DNA of 27,701 nt from an uncultured Lachnobacterium sp. (lineage in GTDB: Bacteria > Bacillota > Clostridia > Lachnospirales > Lachnospiraceae). Below are positions 14,845-24,565 of this stretch, one piece after another (position 1 is the stretch's first letter; each line of letters opens with the position of its first letter). The position numbers were made by a program, and so were the translations under genes. The notes below the pieces were generated by a model. That model worked only from the letters and a program-made list of their open reading frames with translations, searched no databases and was not told the origin of the DNA. Where the stretch lies: contig CALAST010000101.1 of NCBI GenBank assembly GCA_937889225.1, forward strand, positions 1 through 27,701, written 5' to 3'.

Positions 14845-16066
14845 CCCCATTAATCTTTACATAATCATAGGTCAAATCACATCCCCATGCTTTTGCATTT
14901 GCATCGCCTTGGTTTAAGTCCACACAAATATAAATTTCATCTGCACTTAATACTTCTTTTGCTGTTTCCTCGGAAAATTCGATTCCGGAACCGTTTTTAC
15001 ATACTGCAATTTCACCATTGGAAGATGCTAATTTTACATCTACTTTGCTAATATCAAACTGTGCATCTGCATAGCCAATCGCACAAAGAATACGTCCCCA
15101 GTTTGCATCTTCGCCAAACATTGCACATTTGAATAATGGAGAGCAAATAACGCTTTTTGCTACGATAATCGCAGTATCCAAATCCGGCGCACCATTACAA
15201 CTGCATTCTAACAACTTTGTTGCACCTTCTCCATCTTTTGCCAGCATTTTTGTTAAATTCATCAATACTTCATATAATGCGGCTTTGAAAATCTCATAGT
15301 CTTTATTTTCTGTTTCAATTCTTGCATTTCCTGCAAGTCCGTTTGCCATAATGCTTAACATATCGTTTGTGGAAGTGTCTCCATCTACGCTAAGACAATT
15401 ATAGGTTACTTTTACGATTTCATCTAAGGCTTTCTGTAAAAGTGCAGGAGCAATAGCTACATCTGTTGTCACGAAATTAAGTGTTGTTGCCATATTCGGG
15501 TGAATCATACCGCTTCCCTTTGCCATTCCGCCAACGACACATGCTTTTCCATCTAATTCAAAAGAAACTGCATATTCTTTTTTTAAGGTATCTGTAGTCA
15601 TAATTGCTGTGGCTGCTCTTTCATTTCCATCATAGGAAAGACCTGCTGCAAGTGCTTCCATATGGTCTGCAATCGGTTCAATTGGAAGAATCTGTCCAAT
15701 AACACCTGTAGAAGCCACAATCACTTCTTCTGTTTGAATGCCAAGTGCTTCTGCTGTAAGACGGCACATTTCTTTTGCTTTTTCAATGCCATCGATATTA
15801 CAAGTATTTGCATTTTTGCTGTTTACGATAACAGCGATTGCTTTTCCATTTGTTTTTTCCAAATGCTCTTTTGTTACGTAAATTGGTGCACCCTTTACTT
15901 TATTTTGTGTATATACGGCTGCAGTATCACATACTTTATCGGATACTACAAGACCTAAATCGTTTTTATTTTTATCCGGGTTAAGTCCACAGTTTAATCC
16001 GTTTGCACGGAAACCTGCTGCAGCACATACACCACCGGAAACTATTGTAAATTTACTATCGTTCAT
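14831..16066 (-). CDS. argJ: Bifunctional ornithine acetyltransferase / N-acetylglutamate synthase
   Basis: It moves acetyl from N-acetylornithine to glutamate in the cyclic arginine pathway, and in many species also uses acetyl-CoA. The 411-residue precursor should self-cleave into alpha and beta chains. The site is in GMIHPNMATTL, with Ala193 before nucleophile Thr194. The STGVIGQ block near 119-125 and the SVDGDTSTND block are family hallmarks. The start has AGGAG. No other arginine genes are nearby, so it is an isolated locus between citrate synthase and a small membrane protein. Confidence 0.95.
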   Translation of the reverse strand: MNDSKFTIVSGGVCAAAGFRANGLNCGLNPDKNKNDLGLVVSDKVCDTAAVYTQNKVKGAPIYVTKEHLEKTNGKAIAVIVNSKNANTCNIDGIEKAKEMCRLTAEALGIQTEEVIVASTGVIGQILPIEPIADHMEALAAGLSYDGNERAATAIMTTDTLKKEYAVSFELDGKACVVGGMAKGSGMIHPNMATTLNFVTTDVAIAPALLQKALDEIVKVTYNCLSVDGDTSTNDMLSIMANGLAGNARIETENKDYEIFKAALYEVLMNLTKMLAKDGEGATKLLECSCNGAPDLDTAIIVAKSVICSPLFKCAMFGEDANWGRILCAIGYADAQFDISKVDVKLASSNGEIAVCKNGSGIEFSEETAKEVLSADEIYICVDLNQGDANAKAWGCDLTYDYVKINGDYRS

Positions 16067-16087
16067 ATCATTCTCCTCTTATTACGA

Positions 16088-16138
16088 AAATGAAAAACAG
16101 CGAAAACACATTTCTGTGCTATCACTGATTTTTCATTT
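16088..16138 (-). terminator. Terminator-like hairpin between citrate synthase and argJ
   Basis: On the minus strand AAATGAAAAATCAG pairs with CTGTTTTTCATTT with one bulge and an inner CACA/TGTG hairpin. The descending arm is itself T-rich. It fills most of the 76-base gap. Confidence 0.5.
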
Positions 16139-16142
16139 CTAT

Positions 16143-17480
16143 TTATTCCGCTTCTTCCATAACACTCTTATATGCCGGTCTGATAATCTTGTTCATGCCA
16201 ATCATTTCTTCAATACGATGTGCACTCCATCCTACAATACGTGCAATCGCAAATAATGGCGTATAGAGTTCCATTGGAATATCTAACATTTCATAAACAA
16301 ATCCACTATAGAAGTCTACGTTTGGACTTACACCTTTGAAAATATGACGTTTTTCTGCAATGAGTTCCGGTGCAAGTTCTTCTACTAAATTGTAGAGGTT
16401 CATCTGTTTTTCCTGATGTTTTGCTGCTGCAAGTTCTTCTACATAAGAACGGAACACTCTTTCTCTTGGGTCTGATAAGGAATATACTGCATGACCCATA
16501 CCATAAATCAATCCTTTATGATCAAATACTTCACCATTTAACATTTTTGCAAGGTAAGCTCTTACTTCCTCACGGTCTTCCCAGTCTTTTACATTGTGAC
16601 GAATATCTTCCATCATTTCCATAACTTTAATGTTCGCACCACCATGTTTTGGTCCTTTTAAGGAAGACATTGCTGCTGCAATTGCGGAATAGGTATCTGT
16701 TCCTGCTGATGTTACAACACGTGTCGTAAATGTAGAGTTATTACCGCCACCATGTTCCATATGGAGCATAAGTGCTACGTCTAATACTTTTGCTTCAAGT
16801 TCTGTATATTTCTTATCCGGACGAAGCATCATAAGGAAGTTTTCTGCAGTAGAAAGTGTTGGGTCTGCTCTATGAATATACATACTGCCTTCATTTTCAT
16901 AATGATTATATGCATGATATGCATATACTGCCAACATTGGGAAGTTTGCAATTAACTGAATACATTGACGCACGCTGTTTTCTACTGTTCCAATCGATGT
17001 TTTTTCATCATAAGAGGCTAAAGTGAGAATACTTCTTGTCATGGAATTCATAATATCCCTTGACGGTGCTTTCATAATAACGTCTCTTGTAAAGTTGGTC
17101 GGTAATGTTCTGCTATTGCCTAAAATCTCAGAAAACTCAGCTAACTCTACTTCTGTTGGAAGTTCTCCAAACAACAGCAAATATGCAGTCTTTTCAAATC
17201 CGAATTCATCCGCTTCTTTGATATCATCAATCAAGGCTCTTACATTATATCCACGATACCATAATTCGCCATCGCAAGGTGTTTGTACGCCATCTACCTT
17301 TTTAAAAGAAATAACTTTAGAAATCGTTGTAAGACCGGTTAATACACCTTTCCCATTTACATCACGAAGTCCTCTGTTTACCCCAAATTTTCGAAATAAT
17401 TCATCTGAGATTGTATCATTTTTATAACATAATGTCTGTTTTACTGCTGCATAGTTTGCTAAATTGTTTCTTGTTGCCAT
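16143..17480 (-). CDS. gltA: Citrate synthase
   Basis: It condenses oxaloacetate and acetyl-CoA to citrate. In anaerobes this mainly feeds 2-oxoglutarate/glutamate synthesis. It has 445 residues. The two catalytic histidine regions are visible: MEHGGGNNSTFTTR, and GMGHAVYSLSDPRERV with the adjacent arginines. DVDFYSGF-like sequence (NVDFYSGFVYEMLDIP) carries the catalytic Asp. LKGPKHGGAN is also conserved. The start has GGAGTG. It lies 42 bases downstream of the 777-residue cNMP-domain gene with no terminator between, so they are probably co-transcribed. Confidence 0.96.
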   Translation of the reverse strand: MATRNNLANYAAVKQTLCYKNDTISDELFRKFGVNRGLRDVNGKGVLTGLTTISKVISFKKVDGVQTPCDGELWYRGYNVRALIDDIKEADEFGFEKTAYLLLFGELPTEVELAEFSEILGNSRTLPTNFTRDVIMKAPSRDIMNSMTRSILTLASYDEKTSIGTVENSVRQCIQLIANFPMLAVYAYHAYNHYENEGSMYIHRADPTLSTAENFLMMLRPDKKYTELEAKVLDVALMLHMEHGGGNNSTFTTRVVTSAGTDTYSAIAAAMSSLKGPKHGGANIKVMEMMEDIRHNVKDWEDREEVRAYLAKMLNGEVFDHKGLIYGMGHAVYSLSDPRERVFRSYVEELAAAKHQEKQMNLYNLVEELAPELIAEKRHIFKGVSPNVDFYSGFVYEMLDIPMELYTPLFAIARIVGWSAHRIEEMIGMNKIIRPAYKSVMEEAE

Positions 17481-17522
17481 ATAATCACTCCATTTCTTTC
17501 TTTTCTCTGTTCACATTATCTA

Positions 17523-19856
17523 TTACATATCATAGAATTGTAAATGCGCCTCCAATTCCGGTGTCATCTTACCACCTGTGCTCAAATAGCGGTCAAATAA
17601 TGCTCTTTCTTTTTCTTTTCTTCGTTTGCGAAGGATATCGCCTTTCGCAAATAATTCGCCATACATTGGATTCGTGCTTAACTTATCACGAACCGCTGAT
17701 GTAAATGGTACATAATCGGATAAAATTTTTCTGGATACTTTATTCAAACGGAAATTACCCTGTGCTTCGTATTTCATCCAATTGACATAATCCATCACAA
17801 AGACTTCTCTGTAATTATTTTTCGCATGAACTAAGTCTGCTTTTATCTTATCTTTTGCAGAAGCAGAAAGTTCATTGTTTTTACGATAATATTGAATATA
17901 GTCATAATATTCCGAAGTCAATGATTTCTCTCTGATGTCATTCCAACGGACACCCATAATCTTGCGGCAAATTTCCCATCGATATTTTCCAATTGTTTCC
18001 AACATCAATTGATTTAAATCCGCAATAGTCATGATTGGTAAGATAAATCTTGCAGGCGTATCACGCTTTACACCTGAATTTTCTTGCCACATCATAGCAC
18101 GACTTCCTACATTTGGCATTAAAATCACTTCCGGCAGAACTTCTTTCATAATCTGAGTACGGTCAACACCATGCTCCGGTGCAACAAAAAGCACCTCTCT
18201 AAAGAAGCAGCTATAGTCTTTCTTTCGAATTGAATCTATGCTTTCATTGATTTTTTCAAAAGACATAAACATCTGGTCAACCGAACGCACAAAGTCTTTT
18301 TGATGCAATACCGGACAAAATCCCGTGATTCTGCCATAGGTAAGGCGATTGGTGTTTGTAAACATATTTCGAATTTCAAACTGCACCTTTTTTATCTGGT
18401 CGTGTTTTAATTCATTCTCCTGCTCTTTGCTGATAATATTCTTCTTACGCTGTTCAAGAAGTTCTCCATGATAATCAACATCAAACTCATTTTTAGACGG
18501 TTCTCTTTCCCCACGATAAATACTGTATAACCATTGGTATACAGAATATACGGATGTAAATAACTCGCCTTTTTCTTTGCGTTCTTCCTGCACTTTCTGC
18601 TGTTCACGAAGCTGTTTTACGACAGCAATTAAATCTCTGACATTTTCACGGCCTACCATTTCGATATCCAATACGCCAAATTGGAAGAACAATTCTAAAA
18701 TCATTGGTACATAATGTTCATTTACAGTACGCAAGAATGCTTTTTCATAAATTTCATAGAATATTTTTGTCAGTTCTTTACGAGCCTTTGTTCCCTCCGG
18801 TGTCGTCTCCAATGTATCCGCTACCACATCATAAATCGTTACCATACGTTTTACATTTGCAATATCTTCTGCATGATAGCCTGCATATTCCATAATGTAT
18901 GTAACAAAATCGGTAGATAGAATTTCGTCTGTTGTCATGGTATCTTCTTCTACTGCTTTGACTTGCTGATTTTCCTGCACCAGTTTATTTCCCAAAACAT
19001 ACTGCTCAAAGTTCATATCATTATAATAACGGAAACGTGCATCAATAACAGCTTCTTCAAATAGCTCCGTTGTCTTTAAGAAACTGCTTAATTCACGCAC
19101 ACGTACCTTTGGCATAATGTGGTTAATTTCTTTGTATGCAAGACTTAATGATAAATCATACCAAAGTTCAAGCAGGTCATCCCCTTCGCAAATGAGGTAG
19201 TCTTTAGAAGTATTGATAAACTCTATCATTGCATCCGTATCACAGAGCATACGGCTCATATAATCGGAAAGACGCATGATTTCTCCAATGCAGAGACTCT
19301 GTTTATGATTATAGAAAGATAGCATCGTTTTTTCCGGAATCTCAAAAAGCTCATGTAAATAATCCATTTCCCACGTTGTCACGATTTCCGGAACACAAAA
19401 TTGCTGCATCATACCCACAATCGTGATTTCCTTAATTGGAACAGAAGCATGTGAGCAATACACTTCATATTCTGCATATTGTTTTGTAACGAATTCTATT
19501 AAGCTCCTAGTTCTTTTTTCAAATGCAATATATTTCTCATAAATCTGCTTGCATTCCATAATTGCTGCGTGTAAAAATGCATAACAGTATTTTGGCTGTT
19601 CTTTAAAAATCGCCTTGAAATCATCTGAGTTTTCATATTTATAAGAGGCAACCAGACAATCCTCTTTTACAATATAATCCCCACAAAAACTTCCATGAAC
19701 GCTTTCCATGAACCCAATTACGGAACCAGCTCCAAAATTCATTTCATTTTGCCTTGTTTTTAAAACAACAGAACCTCGGATAATAATGTAGATAGCCTTC
19801 ATCGGCTCGTCTTTGTGAATTAAATATTCATCCTTTTTTAACTGTACAACTACCAT
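17523..19856 (-). CDS. Large protein with N-terminal cyclic-nucleotide-binding-like domain
   Basis: A 777-residue cytoplasmic protein. Residues about 1-120 have the cNMP-binding beta-barrel pattern (KDEYLIHKDEPMKAIYIIIRGSV, then GAGSVIGFMESV). The phosphate-binding cassette lacks the usual Arg: GSFCGDY stands where PRSA-type residues are expected. Cyclic nucleotide binding is therefore doubtful. The remaining 650 or so residues are helical and charged, with no domain I recognise, no membrane segment and no DNA-binding helix-turn-helix. A promoter lies just upstream and gltA follows, so a regulatory link to citrate synthesis is possible but unproven. The start has a GTGAGG site. Confidence 0.7.
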   Translation of the reverse strand: MVVVQLKKDEYLIHKDEPMKAIYIIIRGSVVLKTRQNEMNFGAGSVIGFMESVHGSFCGDYIVKEDCLVASYKYENSDDFKAIFKEQPKYCYAFLHAAIMECKQIYEKYIAFEKRTRSLIEFVTKQYAEYEVYCSHASVPIKEITIVGMMQQFCVPEIVTTWEMDYLHELFEIPEKTMLSFYNHKQSLCIGEIMRLSDYMSRMLCDTDAMIEFINTSKDYLICEGDDLLELWYDLSLSLAYKEINHIMPKVRVRELSSFLKTTELFEEAVIDARFRYYNDMNFEQYVLGNKLVQENQQVKAVEEDTMTTDEILSTDFVTYIMEYAGYHAEDIANVKRMVTIYDVVADTLETTPEGTKARKELTKIFYEIYEKAFLRTVNEHYVPMILELFFQFGVLDIEMVGRENVRDLIAVVKQLREQQKVQEERKEKGELFTSVYSVYQWLYSIYRGEREPSKNEFDVDYHGELLEQRKKNIISKEQENELKHDQIKKVQFEIRNMFTNTNRLTYGRITGFCPVLHQKDFVRSVDQMFMSFEKINESIDSIRKKDYSCFFREVLFVAPEHGVDRTQIMKEVLPEVILMPNVGSRAMMWQENSGVKRDTPARFILPIMTIADLNQLMLETIGKYRWEICRKIMGVRWNDIREKSLTSEYYDYIQYYRKNNELSASAKDKIKADLVHAKNNYREVFVMDYVNWMKYEAQGNFRLNKVSRKILSDYVPFTSAVRDKLSTNPMYGELFAKGDILRKRRKEKERALFDRYLSTGGKMTPELEAHLQFYDM

Positions 19857-19892
19857 CTACGTTACCTCACTTTGTAACAAACATTTACCAAT

Positions 19893-19921
19893 TTTATAGT
19901 ATTCTATCATAAAAAGTCCAA
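19893..19921 (-). promoter_or_regulatory. Promoter of the cNMP-domain/gltA unit
   Basis: Minus strand: TTGGAC, a 17-base spacer and TATAAA, about 35 bases before the ATG at 19856. Confidence 0.55.
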
Positions 19922-19962
19922 ATGTACTATTATTTTTTTTGGTTTCTGGAAAATTTTTTGTT

Positions 19963-19999
19963 ACTGTTCAGACAGTACTTAGCATTTACTGCTAAGTAC
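19963..19999. repeat. Two overlapping palindromes downstream of the beta-CASP gene
   Basis: GTACTTAGCA/TGCTAAGTAC forms a 10-bp stem with a 5-base loop (19975-19999). ACTGT/ACAGT forms a 5-bp stem at 19963-19976 and shares two bases with it. On the minus strand the pair is followed by AACAAAAAATTTTCC, not a U-run, so classical termination is uncertain. An operator for the following gene is an alternative. Confidence 0.45.
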
Positions 20000-20037
20000 A
20001 TATGAAAATGTGAATTATGCAAGTAAAAATCCATATA

Positions 20038-22605
20038 TTATTTCGGCAATTCCCATTTAGAAAAAAGACCGGTTTTTTCTAAAATTTCGTTTTCTATCAA
20101 TATCCTGACTTCCTCGGATATTCCCGATAAATCTGCCGGTTTTAACAAAAGTTCCTGCTTTTCCGGTAAATAAGAAGGATTTTTTCGTAATATAACATTA
20201 TGTGCTTTACAAATCTGACTTGCAAAAGTGAGTACTACATTCTGATTGACACTATCTGCGACCTGTATTCGCCATCCGGTCTGATTCGCTATACGCTGCA
20301 GGATATCTTGCACTCTTATTCCAAGTTGCGGAGACAAAAACGCAATCTGCAAAAATTCCCCTTGTGCATCTGTTTGAATTCCTTTTTTATATGGAAGTAC
20401 TTTTTCTCCCTGAAATTCTGCTTCTATACAGCTAAATGCCAAATTCTGTTCTAACGGTTTTATCGGTTTTTCCGGATAGATATTTTCCCTCTTTTTTCCT
20501 TGATATTGTGTTTTTTCCTTAACCGAAACATTTTTTCCTTCATAAAGCAAGAAATAGCCTGTTAAATCTTCAAATTCCTGACACAATTCTTCTAATTCTT
20601 TTTCCATAACTGAATTATTAAATGTCAACATCACACTACTCTCCTGCTTACGAATGGAAATTTTACGCAGATTCGTTCCCAAACGTTCTGATAAAAACGT
20701 CTGCATGGCATATTCATTTGGTTCTAAATTTCGAAATACCTTCCATCCTGTTCGTCCCAGAAATTCTTCCGCCAAAGTATCAAACTTCTTATCTGCTAAC
20801 TTTGGAAAATCAAATACCAACTGCAGCTCTTTCCGTTCTTGAAAACAACTGATTTTCTTATAAGGATAATCTATGAACCATTCTGCTGCAAACTTCATAA
20901 TTGAATTTTGATCCATGCCATTATTCTTTTGCTGCATTTCCTCTATTTGTTCTTGTGTTGAACATTGAAACAAAAATAATCTTTTTGCATCCCGTGAAAA
21001 ATAAATTGATTCATTCAGTATTTGTTCAAAGGAAATAAGCATTTTCTCTTCCTCTATACTTTTTCCATACCAGACAAAAGCTAAATCTTTAACTGTAAAC
21101 TTATACCCTGCATAATATTTCTGAATATAATCATACAATTCTTTCGAAAAACTTTCTTTTTCCCAGAAATCATCTTTCCTTTGCATTGTATATTGATAAA
21201 CCTTCTTCAACTGTTTACGGGGACTGCGTAAATAAACTATTTCGCTGTCACCGGTTTCGGGTGTATAAATTTTGGTTCTATAATCCATCTCCAACTCTGT
21301 TACCATTCCTTCTAACACCGTACTGTCACCATGCACCAGAAATATATGTCTGGCAGAAAGCCTTTCCAGTAACCCTTGAATCTCTGACTTATCTCCATGA
21401 GCTGATAATGATACCTTTTTCAAAGTACATCGAACGGGAACCCTATGTTCATTCACCGTCAGAAAACGTTCTTCTTCCTCCGATTCCAATAATTGCTGAA
21501 TCTGACGTCCTGGTGCTTCCTCGTCCTGATATCCTGTAATGATAATATAGCCATTTTCCATGGATGCTATTTTTTCTGCATATATGGCACTAGGACCACC
21601 TGTAAGCATTCCTGAGCTTGCCACAAAAATTTTTGCCTCATTGCCATTCAAAAGTTCCATTCTGTCATCTTTTATTCCAACCGGCAAAATCTCATCAGAG
21701 TAAAATATATCATTTCCCTTCTCAATTTTCTTCGCCAGCATATTTTTCAGATACCACGGATGCCGACTATAAACCGCATTCATATCCCGCACCATGCCAT
21801 CTGCATAAATTCTGACTTTGGGTATTTCACCTTTATTCATTGCTCTCTTTAAAATCAGAAGAACTTCTTGTGCTCTTCCCAAAGCAAAGGCCGGAATCAC
21901 CATTTTTCCTTTTTTCTCTATACATTCTTTTACAACTTCTACTAACGCTTTTTCTTCTACTTGGCGATTTGCATGAAGCTTATCCCCATACGTTGCTTCT
22001 GTAATTATTACATCCGGGCGTAATTTTGGAACTCTTATTCCTTCAATTGTATTTTGGGAAAATCCCGAAAAATCTCCGGTATAAAAAAGACTTCCTTCTT
22101 TACTTTCCAGAAAAATACAGGCAGCTCCTGCAATATGTCCTGCCTGATACATTGTAAGTCTTATTCCCGGAAGAATTTCTAAAGTTTCTTCAAACCGACA
22201 ACCATGCATACGAGTAAATAATGCTTCCACATCTGTTGCTGCGTATACCGGAATTCCTTCTTCCTTCCTGTTCATAAGCTTAATACTGTCATATAATAAC
22301 ACTCTTGTTAAATCAATAGTCATGACAGTAGCATATATGGGTGTTAGTGGATATTCTTTACTTATTAACGGTAGTGTTCCTGTATGATCCATATGTGCAT
22401 GAGAAATAATAATGGCATCTACTCCACCCAATTCCTGTATTTTCCGAAAATCCGGCAAGGGATCTTTTCCTGCACTCTGCCGAATCCCACAATCTAATAA
22501 CACCTTATATCCGTTCAATTCAATTAGAATGGCACTAGCTCCAATTTCTTTTGCTCCGCCTAAAAAATGTAATTTTATTTCTATTGGTTTTTTAATCTCA
22601 TCCAT
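20038..22605 (-). CDS. Beta-CASP metallo-beta-lactamase RNase-like protein with long C-terminal extension
   Basis: The N-terminal 460 residues are a complete beta-CASP nuclease core: HAHMDH at 69-74, His157 (AGHIAG), Asp178 (YTGDFSG), motif A Glu203 (ITEATYG), motif B His403 (LSAHGD) and motif C His425 (LVHGD). This is the CPSF/RNase family that usually cuts RNA. Residues 460-855 match nothing I know. They contain degenerate copies of a helix-then-TGW pattern: FLGRTGWKVF near 615, EFEDLTGYFLL near 677 and RIANQTGWRIQ near 771. This hints at repeated small nucleic-acid-binding domains. It is far longer than a typical 450-550-residue CPSF-like enzyme. It sits 78 bases downstream of the AAA/nuclease gene on the same strand. 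An AGGAAG site precedes the start. Confidence 0.85.
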   Translation of the reverse strand: MDEIKKPIEIKLHFLGGAKEIGASAILIELNGYKVLLDCGIRQSAGKDPLPDFRKIQELGGVDAIIISHAHMDHTGTLPLISKEYPLTPIYATVMTIDLTRVLLYDSIKLMNRKEEGIPVYAATDVEALFTRMHGCRFEETLEILPGIRLTMYQAGHIAGAACIFLESKEGSLFYTGDFSGFSQNTIEGIRVPKLRPDVIITEATYGDKLHANRQVEEKALVEVVKECIEKKGKMVIPAFALGRAQEVLLILKRAMNKGEIPKVRIYADGMVRDMNAVYSRHPWYLKNMLAKKIEKGNDIFYSDEILPVGIKDDRMELLNGNEAKIFVASSGMLTGGPSAIYAEKIASMENGYIIITGYQDEEAPGRQIQQLLESEEEERFLTVNEHRVPVRCTLKKVSLSAHGDKSEIQGLLERLSARHIFLVHGDSTVLEGMVTELEMDYRTKIYTPETGDSEIVYLRSPRKQLKKVYQYTMQRKDDFWEKESFSKELYDYIQKYYAGYKFTVKDLAFVWYGKSIEEEKMLISFEQILNESIYFSRDAKRLFLFQCSTQEQIEEMQQKNNGMDQNSIMKFAAEWFIDYPYKKISCFQERKELQLVFDFPKLADKKFDTLAEEFLGRTGWKVFRNLEPNEYAMQTFLSERLGTNLRKISIRKQESSVMLTFNNSVMEKELEELCQEFEDLTGYFLLYEGKNVSVKEKTQYQGKKRENIYPEKPIKPLEQNLAFSCIEAEFQGEKVLPYKKGIQTDAQGEFLQIAFLSPQLGIRVQDILQRIANQTGWRIQVADSVNQNVVLTFASQICKAHNVILRKNPSYLPEKQELLLKPADLSGISEEVRILIENEILEKTGLFSKWELPK

Positions 22606-22683
22606 TTTAATCTTCCTATTCTTCTTCTTTTTGTATACTCGCTATGGTGCGTTTATGATTTCTCCAAGACTTTTACCTATTTT

Positions 22684-24375
22684 CTATCCAATCAACACTT
22701 TTTTCCCTTCAAATGCAAAACCATACTTATGGATTTTATCTTCTGCAATTCCTTTTGCTATTAATGAAGCGGCATATTCTTTTTCTTCTATCTGTTTTAA
22801 AGCTGCTCCCACTGTTTCTTTTAAATCTTTTTCATCATCCGGGTCATGTACTTTAAATTCTAAAATAAAGGCATCTTTCGCCTTATCCTTTGGTTCTATC
22901 ATCACATCATATCTGCCAAAACCACTTTCACGATTGGAAGTGACTACATACTCTCTGGCTAGTTCTACAATCAATCCTAACACAAAACCATGATAAAAGC
23001 GTTCCGGTGCTTCGTCCGACGGTCGTTTTCCTGAATCGAAATAACTAAAAACATCTCTTGCCACACGATTCATATAAACATTCATCTCTTTGATGTTTCC
23101 TCGAAGCATGGCTTTTACAAAATCATTATAATTTCCTTGCGTTTCCCCAAACCAATCATTTACCATTCGTAAAAACATTTGCTTTACTTCATAATTCGTA
23201 ATTGCCAGTTCATATTCCGGATATGCGGTTTCTTCCATTTCATTTCCTTTCTCATAAGAAATTACTTTTAAATAACCACTTGCTAGCAAAAGACTCCAAA
23301 TAGAACTTTCATTTCTATCTAATTGATGATACACGATTTGCTCATCTATTGGACAACAAATTGTTTTTCCATGCAAAAGGTCTTCAAAGGTTGTTTTTAT
23401 TGTTTTATTTCCCTCTTGAATTAACTTGCTCACAAGACCATTTCCACTTGTATTCACCCAATAAGGAGCATATTTTCCTTTATCTAAAAAATTAAGTACA
23501 GACCATGGATTATAAATATCTGTATGATTTCCAAAAATAAATCCATCGTACCAATATTTCACTTTTTCTTTCTCTGTTCTCAAGCCACATTTTTCTAATG
23601 CCATGAATACTTCTTCTTCTGTAAATCCAAATGCGGTTTCATATTTATCAGCTGTAGTTGTAACTACTTCTAAATGATTTAAATCGGAAAAAATAGACTC
23701 TTTACTTACTCTTGTAATTCCAGTCATAAGACCTCTTTCCATATATGGATTTGTCTTAAATGTGGAATTAAACAAACTTCTGGTAAAGTATACCAATTCT
23801 TCCCAAAAACCATATACATAGGCTTCCTGCATGGGTGTGTCATACTCATCTAATAGAATAATTACTTTTTTTCCATAATATTGAGACAAAAATTTACATA
23901 ATTTATAAATTGCTTGTGTAGCCGTAGTTTCTTTCATTTCCATGTTTACAGAACTAAAAAAATCTGCTTCTGTACCATTTAAGATATTTTTATCAAGAAA
24001 AAATCTGTTTTCTTCATATAATTCTACTATTATTTGATAGATTTTCTGTTTTGCACCTTCATAGTTATTCTCTTTGACGTTTGCAAATGATAAATTAATA
24101 ACCGGATAAGTACCCTGTAATAATTGATATTTTTCATCTTTCCAAATATCACATTTTTCAAACAAATCTCCTCTTTCTACATGACGATTCGAAAAAAAAT
24201 AATCTAACATACTCATATTCAAAGTTTTTCCAAAACGACGCGGACGGGTAATCAAGGTTACACTATCCCCACTTTCCCACCATTCCTTGATAAAATTCGT
24301 CTTATCAATATAAAAATAATTATTTATAATAATTGTTTCAAAATTTTGTATACCAATTGCAACCTTTTTTCTCAT
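22684..24375 (-). CDS. AAA-ATPase-like protein with C-terminal PD-(D/E)XK nuclease domain
   Basis: A 563-residue member of the AAA-ATPase-like/DUF1703 family common in gut anaerobes, with unknown physiological role. The P-loop is RPRRFGKT at 44-51 and Walker B VIILLDEYD at 171-179. The C-terminal 80 residues carry a PD-(D/E)XK nuclease pattern (GRYDVMI with the Asp, then FILEFKV with E-x-K). I chose the ATG at 24375: GGAGGG lies 5 bases upstream and family members start MRKKVAIGIQNFE. An in-frame ATG at 24450 adds 25 unconserved residues. Such genes are often multi-copy and accessory, and a defence or mobile-element role has been suspected. It shares strand with the beta-CASP gene. Confidence 0.85.
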   Translation of the reverse strand: MRKKVAIGIQNFETIIINNYFYIDKTNFIKEWWESGDSVTLITRPRRFGKTLNMSMLDYFFSNRHVERGDLFEKCDIWKDEKYQLLQGTYPVINLSFANVKENNYEGAKQKIYQIIVELYEENRFFLDKNILNGTEADFFSSVNMEMKETTATQAIYKLCKFLSQYYGKKVIILLDEYDTPMQEAYVYGFWEELVYFTRSLFNSTFKTNPYMERGLMTGITRVSKESIFSDLNHLEVVTTTADKYETAFGFTEEEVFMALEKCGLRTEKEKVKYWYDGFIFGNHTDIYNPWSVLNFLDKGKYAPYWVNTSGNGLVSKLIQEGNKTIKTTFEDLLHGKTICCPIDEQIVYHQLDRNESSIWSLLLASGYLKVISYEKGNEMEETAYPEYELAITNYEVKQMFLRMVNDWFGETQGNYNDFVKAMLRGNIKEMNVYMNRVARDVFSYFDSGKRPSDEAPERFYHGFVLGLIVELAREYVVTSNRESGFGRYDVMIEPKDKAKDAFILEFKVHDPDDEKDLKETVGAALKQIEEKEYAASLIAKGIAEDKIHKYGFAFEGKKVLIG

Positions 24376-24473
24376 AAACCCTCCATAGTTATTTTCCTCT
24401 TTAATATTAATGGGATATTCGCAGTTTATTTGGCAAAACTTGTACTTCAAATCTCCAAGTATCCTTTTTCATC

Positions 24474-24482
24474 ATTATAGCA
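24474..24482 (-). promoter_or_regulatory. Extended -10 promoter of the AAA-ATPase-like gene
   Basis: Minus strand: TGCTATAAT is an extended -10 element. No convincing -35 is seen. The implied leader is about 90 bases. Confidence 0.5.
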
Positions 24483-24565
24483 TCTTAAAGATTAAATATA
24501 TATATACTTTGGGGATAAATTTAAGCAAATTATCTAAAATCTAATCTTTTATAAAAACCACACTA

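Noticed and set aside
22606..22683. Separate promoter for the beta-CASP gene
   Set aside because: Candidate -35/-10 pairs have wrong spacing (24 bases), so read-through from the AAA-ATPase-like gene is as likely.
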